Under the pieces are notes generated by a model. The model saw only the letters and a program-made list of their open reading frames with translations, made no database searches and had not been told where the DNA came from. From JAHBNG01 sp039028975 (lineage in GTDB: Bacteria > Chloroflexota > Anaerolineae > Caldilineales > Caldilineaceae), in contig JBCCHB010000105.1 of NCBI GenBank assembly GCA_039028975.1, positions 1 through 60,151 of the forward strand: a stretch of 60,151 nucleotides of DNA. Reading direction: 5' to 3'. The position numbers and the translations under genes were made by a program. Below are positions 56,385 to 60,151 of the stretch, piece after piece (position 1 is the first letter of the stretch; each line of letters begins with the position of its first letter).

Positions 56385-57524
56385 CTAATCTTTCATCTGC
56401 TCTTGGATGGCGGTTTTGATGCGGTTCCAGCTTTCCTTTGCCTTGTGCATGATGAACACCAGGAAGTTCGACAGTTCAAAGCGCCATTGCTGGAGGGTGT
56501 ACTGATAGTGGGTTTGGATGTGCTCCCATTCGGGAAGCCGGATAGTGCTTCGCATTTCTCGTGATGCATAGAGGATGAACCCGGCTGCTAACGTGAGCAG
56601 GAATGACCACAAGGCAAATCGTAGAGCCAGAGATGTAGTGGATACAATCTTACCCGTTGTTTCCGTATCTGTGTTGGATGTTGCCATCGGCATGGTGGGT
56701 GCTGTGCTGGTGACAATGCTCTGTTGCATCAAGGTTAGTGTCGTGGTTTCTGTGGTTGTATGTGTAGCTGTGGCCGTTGGCACAGGTGTATCAATGCCAA
56801 GTAACTCGAATAGTGGCAAAGGACGTACTGGCATATCCGTGGCGGTCGGTTCGTCATGCGCTTTGCTATTGGTGGCTTCCAGTGACGTGGTAGCGGTTTC
56901 TGTTGCCTTGGGTAACGATGTGCCTATTCCACTAGCAGTAGCAGGGGCGGTATAGGTTGGCGGCACAGGCGTTGCTGTTACCGTGGATAATGCTGTCGCA
57001 GTTGATGTTGCTGCGTCTGCATCACACCGATCCAGGATAATGAGATACAGATCGCTATTGGAATAGACAGGTGTTAACAGATCCTGCATGGTGACAGTCA
57101 GGAAATTCAACGCATCTGCCCTAAAAATATCGGTTACTTCTTCGGGGGCAGGGGCGGGGATGATGCGCTGATGGTCACTGCTTCTGAAATCACGGATATG
57201 CTGCTTGCCTGCGGGTATGGTTTCGAGGATCAGGAGATCATCAACATGGAGGCCGCTGCCTGTTTCCGTGCCGGATAGATAGAGCCTTTGCCCTTGCTCT
57301 ACAGCAATGAGCATGGAGTGACGGTAGAACAGGCCATTACCGTCTTTACTCGCCTGTTCAGGGAGGGCAGGTGCCAGAGATATGGCATCGGAGAGATAGT
57401 AGGCGATACCATCATCCATCTGCACGCACTGCGTCCGCGAAGGGAAGGGGCTTTGAGCCTGACCGACGACTGGAATGGCAAGCAGTGTCAGGCAAAGAAA
57501 TATGAGTGAGAAAACATGTTTCAT
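56385..57524 (-). CDS. Exported membrane-anchored protein of the transfer region
   Basis: 379 residues with a signal peptide (MKHVFSLIFLCLTLLAIPVV, cut near GQAQ). An extracytoplasmic domain (~25-170) and a long Thr/Ala/Pro-rich low-complexity region (~180-290; e.g. TATALSTVTATPVPPTYTAP) follow. One transmembrane helix (LRFALWSFLLTLAAGFILYA) and a short basic cytoplasmic tail end it. Layout suggests a cell-wall-spanning stalk facing outwards. No family recognised. It ends the minus-strand run of transfer-type genes, with 93 bases to the gene before. Confidence 0.72.
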   Translation of the reverse strand: MKHVFSLIFLCLTLLAIPVVGQAQSPFPSRTQCVQMDDGIAYYLSDAISLAPALPEQASKDGNGLFYRHSMLIAVEQGQRLYLSGTETGSGLHVDDLLILETIPAGKQHIRDFRSSDHQRIIPAPAPEEVTDIFRADALNFLTVTMQDLLTPVYSNSDLYLIILDRCDADAATSTATALSTVTATPVPPTYTAPATASGIGTSLPKATETATTSLEATNSKAHDEPTATDMPVRPLPLFELLGIDTPVPTATATHTTTETTTLTLMQQSIVTSTAPTMPMATSNTDTETTGKIVSTTSLALRFALWSFLLTLAAGFILYASREMRSTIRLPEWEHIQTHYQYTLQQWRFELSNFLVFIMHKAKESWNRIKTAIQEQMKD

Positions 57525-57617
57525 TGATAGTTTTTCCTTTCCAGTGGCTGGTGTCTAGCCACTAGGAACTAGATAGAGGTAGAGCAGGGGAACCCAACCT
57601 CCGATTTGAATAAGCGA

Positions 57618-58478
57618 TTACAGTGTGTCTGAAGGAATGGAGACGATTTGCCATTTCCGGTTCTTCAATTCAACCCGGCTTTCACTGGCTAAATCATCCA
57701 GATATTTACGAGCGCTCTGCCGATGTACATTGATGCTGTTTGCGATGCCGGTAACGTTCTGCGCGCCCTCAGTATCAAGCATGTCCAGAATGGCTTGCTT
57801 TTTAGCGGCAATATTGACTTTGGCAGCTTCATCGCGTCCTGCCTGAGCCAGTGGCAGATTCTGCGGCCCGAATTGCCGATCTTCCTGTTCTTCATCATCT
57901 GGTGATATACTATCCGTGCGGTAATAGCTGAGCGCTTTGGCAGCGACACTATCCATCGCTATCCTTGTGAGCCTGTTGACCGTTTCTTCGACCGATCCAG
58001 CCATCTGCTCTGCATCAAAGGAATCAAGCGCCTCTTCAAGATGATCCACCACTGCCGTTTCAATCGCGCCAGACATGTTCTTAAAGCGTTCACCATCGCG
58101 CGCTTTGAGATAGGCGGAGGTGGCAAAAGCCAGACAGACCTCTCCGCCTAGGGGGATGCCAAATCCAAGAAGAATCGCCCAGGACAACGGCAAGTGATAC
58201 TGATAGACAGACATTTGCAATGCACCGCTGATGGCACCGAGCAGTAGCGCTGTGGCCAGTAGCCAGCCAAAGGCTGTTGGACTCGTTTCACGATCTACAT
58301 GCGTTAACATGATGCTCAATATGACTAAGGCAGAGCCAAGAGCAATGGCCAAAGCCCACGCAACACCCCCTGGATGTCCTGCCGTACTGAAGAAAATATA
58401 GACGTTCCCAAGGGATGCCCCAGCAAAGGCCAGCATAGTGGCATGGATGAGCAGGCGCACATCAAAATGGAACTTCAT
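57618..58478 (-). CDS. Membrane protein with C-terminal winged-helix-like domain
   Basis: 286 residues from ATG 58478 (GGGAGGAGAAACCTG upstream). Four hydrophobic helices fill residues ~10-135. A cytosolic acidic/helical linker follows, then a C-terminal DNA-binding-like domain: KKQAILDMLDTEGAQNVTGI, ANSINVHRQSARKYLDDLAS. The last part is an HTH of the MarR/rolling winged-helix look. A membrane-tied DNA-binding protein would fit anchoring or regulating the transfer genes. It overlaps the small upstream gene by 17 bases. Confidence 0.72.
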   Translation of the reverse strand: MKFHFDVRLLIHATMLAFAGASLGNVYIFFSTAGHPGGVAWALAIALGSALVILSIMLTHVDRETSPTAFGWLLATALLLGAISGALQMSVYQYHLPLSWAILLGFGIPLGGEVCLAFATSAYLKARDGERFKNMSGAIETAVVDHLEEALDSFDAEQMAGSVEETVNRLTRIAMDSVAAKALSYYRTDSISPDDEEQEDRQFGPQNLPLAQAGRDEAAKVNIAAKKQAILDMLDTEGAQNVTGIANSINVHRQSARKYLDDLASESRVELKNRKWQIVSIPSDTL

Positions 58479-58698
58479 CAGGTTTCTCCTCCCAGGCACT
58501 AGGCTCAGCGGGTTCACATTGCAATATCCACCCCTGACTGCGGCAGAACGCTGCCAGAGCTTCCACAAAAGCTATCTGTCCAGGGGAATGTCCTTCCCGG
58601 TCGGCATGGCCATACTCCACCAGCCACAACCGGACGATGCGTTGTTCCCAGGCTTCACCGCTATAAATGCTGATCTCATTCAGAATCTGGATGGTCAT
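58462..58698 (-). CDS. Small hypothetical protein in the transfer operon
   Basis: 78 residues, soluble, Trp-rich (SGEAWEQRIVRLWLVEYGHA, FCRSQGWILQCEPAEPSAWE). It overlaps the upstream membrane-protein gene by 23 bases and the downstream one by 17 bases, so it is embedded in a tightly packed operon. That packing, rather than similarity, is the argument for a real gene. Confidence 0.55.
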   Translation of the reverse strand: MTIQILNEISIYSGEAWEQRIVRLWLVEYGHADREGHSPGQIAFVEALAAFCRSQGWILQCEPAEPSAWEEKPDEVPF

Positions 58699-59527
58699 GC
58701 GTTACCTCCAGCTTGCTTGCGGCAACAGACTCCTGGGTATTGTTGCCTATTGTGGCCAGTACTGTCTCTTCAATATCCAGCGGTTCGATATCCATATTGG
58801 AGGTCATTTCAATGGCATGCACGCCAAGCTTTTGGGGTGTTGGTTTTCCCTCGATCATAAGCTTTAGGGCATGGCTATCGAGCAATGCATCCAGAAAATC
58901 ATAGTAACGATCCTTGCGGTCTTTAAAGGCGAGATGCGCCTCGATAAAGATGGCCCCGCTGCTGATTTGCAGATAGAGGCCAAAGGCCGGATCAAACGTC
59001 TCCCGTACCAGCCAGCCCACACCAAAGACAAGAGCCGGATGCACAACCCGATAGGCCAGCCAGTTCAGACGGTTTTCCAGCCATGCATCTTTGCTCAGAT
59101 CAAGGGGAAGCCATGCCGCCATGCGGTGCATGAGCGGCAGCAGCCTGGAATTGCCAAAGGAGCGGGAATGCTGATACCAGGGGCGTCGATGGTTCCGCCA
59201 CGTTTGCCACGCAGCCATAAGGAGGAAGGCGAGGCTGAAGAGGCCAAAGGATTCACCGCCCACCACACCGCTGCGGAATCCAAAGTAATTCATCGAACCC
59301 ATGATCATCCAGCTCAATGTGCTAAAGAAGCTCATGCTAAACAGGGCGAAGATCACCCTGTCGAGCGTCAAATAACGAGAGCCAAGGGAGTGGTTCAGCC
59401 AGATATTGGTCGGTAGGTTGAGCCAGCCACTCAGGATGGTGAAGATATCCCTGAATAGCCGCAAGGGGTAATAGAGCGTTGGTACGGTCGTCTTGGCAAG
59501 CCATCCGGCTCGCTCTTGATCGTTCAT
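58676..59527 (-). CDS. Integral membrane protein of the transfer region
   Basis: 283 residues with four or so hydrophobic segments: YLTLDRVIFALFSMSFFSTL, GLFSLAFLLMAAWQTW, VVHPALVFGVGWLVRE and around LYLQISSGAIFIEA. The C-terminal tail (~75 residues) is soluble and acidic. AGGGGGATTG-like sites are poor, but GAACAATCCCCC precedes the ATG. It follows the coupling-protein gene, and proteins of this type may act with it at the membrane. No family recognised. Confidence 0.7.
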   Translation of the reverse strand: MNDQERAGWLAKTTVPTLYYPLRLFRDIFTILSGWLNLPTNIWLNHSLGSRYLTLDRVIFALFSMSFFSTLSWMIMGSMNYFGFRSGVVGGESFGLFSLAFLLMAAWQTWRNHRRPWYQHSRSFGNSRLLPLMHRMAAWLPLDLSKDAWLENRLNWLAYRVVHPALVFGVGWLVRETFDPAFGLYLQISSGAIFIEAHLAFKDRKDRYYDFLDALLDSHALKLMIEGKPTPQKLGVHAIEMTSNMDIEPLDIEETVLATIGNNTQESVAASKLEVTHDHPDSE

Positions 59528-59580
59528 AGGGGGATTGTTCCTTTCTGGTAGCCAGTGACCCGTATATGGGCCACTGGCAC

Positions 59581-60151
59581 CTACTTTTGATAGAAGGTCA
59601 CAGGCAGATAGACATCGCCATGTGACCAGGGGCGTGCGCCCACAAGCATGGTATCCACAGCATAATGAGGCGGCCCGCCGGAACGCAGATGCAGAAAATC
59701 TCCAGGCTGTACGGGATATTCCAGCGATTGGCTGCTGCTTGTTCCCTGGGATGGACCGGACAGGCTGTTCTGGCTGCTACTATTCATACGGGTACGCCAA
59801 CGCCGTGCAATCAAATCTGCCGCATATTGGTTGGTATGTACATCATTGTTGCGGCAGAAGATCTGGGCCTGGAATTGGGCTAATAGTGCTTTCACGGCGG
59901 CGTCTGCGCCATAACCCAGCTTGCTGGCATAGTTCTGCAAGGATTGGGTGGCATAGATGCTGGTGGCTCTCTGGCTCCGGCTCATGGCCGCAAACTCCCA
60001 GTCAAAGCTGGAGACATAATTCTGTGCTTCGTCCACAATAATGGCGACAGGACGCTCAGGACGCTGCCGCCGGAGCAGCGCCCGTTGGCACATCAGCTTC
60101 AGCAGCATTCCGGCGATTCTGGCCGTTTCCTGATATTGGACAATGGGCATA
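59581..60151 (-). CDS. VirD4/TraG-type coupling protein, C-terminal part
   Basis: The frame is open at the window edge; ~190 residues of the C-terminus are present. RPVAIIVDEAQNYVSSFDWE is the Walker B region (IIVDEAQN) of type IV coupling proteins. SRSQRATSIYATQSLQNYAS and AQIFCRNNDVHTNQYAADLI are the typical downstream motifs (TraM-recognition/AAA_10 type). A Ser/Gln-rich linker and a short final domain follow. It would pump the relaxase-bound strand into the transfer channel. Confidence 0.85.
   Translation of the reverse strand, partial: MPIVQYQETARIAGMLLKLMCQRALLRRQRPERPVAIIVDEAQNYVSSFDWEFAAMSRSQRATSIYATQSLQNYASKLGYGADAAVKALLAQFQAQIFCRNNDVHTNQYAADLIARRWRTRMNSSSQNSLSGPSQGTSSSQSLEYPVQPGDFLHLRSGGPPHYAVDTMLVGARPWSHGDVYLPVTFYQK

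Overview
The window reads as a chromosomal segment of a bacterium with a large, repeat-rich genome. I infer Chloroflexota (Anaerolineae/Caldilineae-like) with moderate confidence. The grounds are FG-GAP/DUF11/SdrD-type secreted proteins ending in LP-hydrophobic tails, large GT-C membrane proteins, an Rpn-type PD-(D/E)XK gene, stand-alone transposase-like HTH genes, and many small palindromic repeats. No rRNA or tRNA gene and no CRISPR array was seen.

Layout. (1) 1-5303: a possible IS200/IS605-type right end, then a plus-strand group with a TetR regulator, a Tat-exported Acg-like nitroreductase, a cupin, an integral membrane protein and an NAD(P)-binding epimerase-family protein. (2) 5391-7326, minus strand: a frameshifted HTTM (vitamin K-dependent gamma-carboxylase-like / SdpB-like) membrane protein, preceded by a 44-codon ORF for a signal-peptide-bearing peptide ending in CPWWWPPC-QN. 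(3) 7977-19391, minus strand: a compact enzyme cluster with an acyl-CoA ligase, two paralogous GNAT-like proteins, a sulfotransferase, a DUF6875-like protein, a histidine decarboxylase-GNAT fusion, a flavoprotein fused to a membrane domain, a Rieske ferredoxin and an unrecognised 414-residue protein. It looks like an unusual small-molecule pathway without NRPS or PKS. (4) 19631-30565, minus strand: an HTH gene and five secreted surface proteins. (5) 31578-36336, plus strand: a hybrid histidine kinase and a REC-LuxR response regulator, divergent from the surface proteins. (6) 36624-44652: a second HTH gene, homogentisate dioxygenase, and a divergent branched-chain amino-acid-type ABC transporter (SBP, two permeases, two ATPases) interrupted by a GNAT gene and a small ORF. 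(7) 44753-48258: a GT-C type membrane protein and an Rpn-like nuclease. (8) 48489-60151: an integrative mobilizable or conjugative element. Its large serine recombinase is fused in frame to the 3' end of a sulfatase gene, which marks the integration junction. Behind it come a small HTH protein, a RelE/Phd toxin-antitoxin pair, a MobA/MobL relaxase, membrane proteins and the C-terminal part of a VirD4/TraG coupling protein running off the window.

Between these blocks are several families of short inverted-repeat elements. They include an ~85-bp family with TATACT ends (four copies plus a fragment), an ~80-bp family with GCCAGAAAAGTCTTGTCC ends, a 100-bp family with CGTAGGTGCGGTTT ends, and a 15-bp tandem repeat. 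The strongest candidates for something new are the HTTM/CPWWWPPC peptide pair, the decarboxylase-acyltransferase biosynthetic cluster, and the recombinase-sulfatase fusion at the element boundary.
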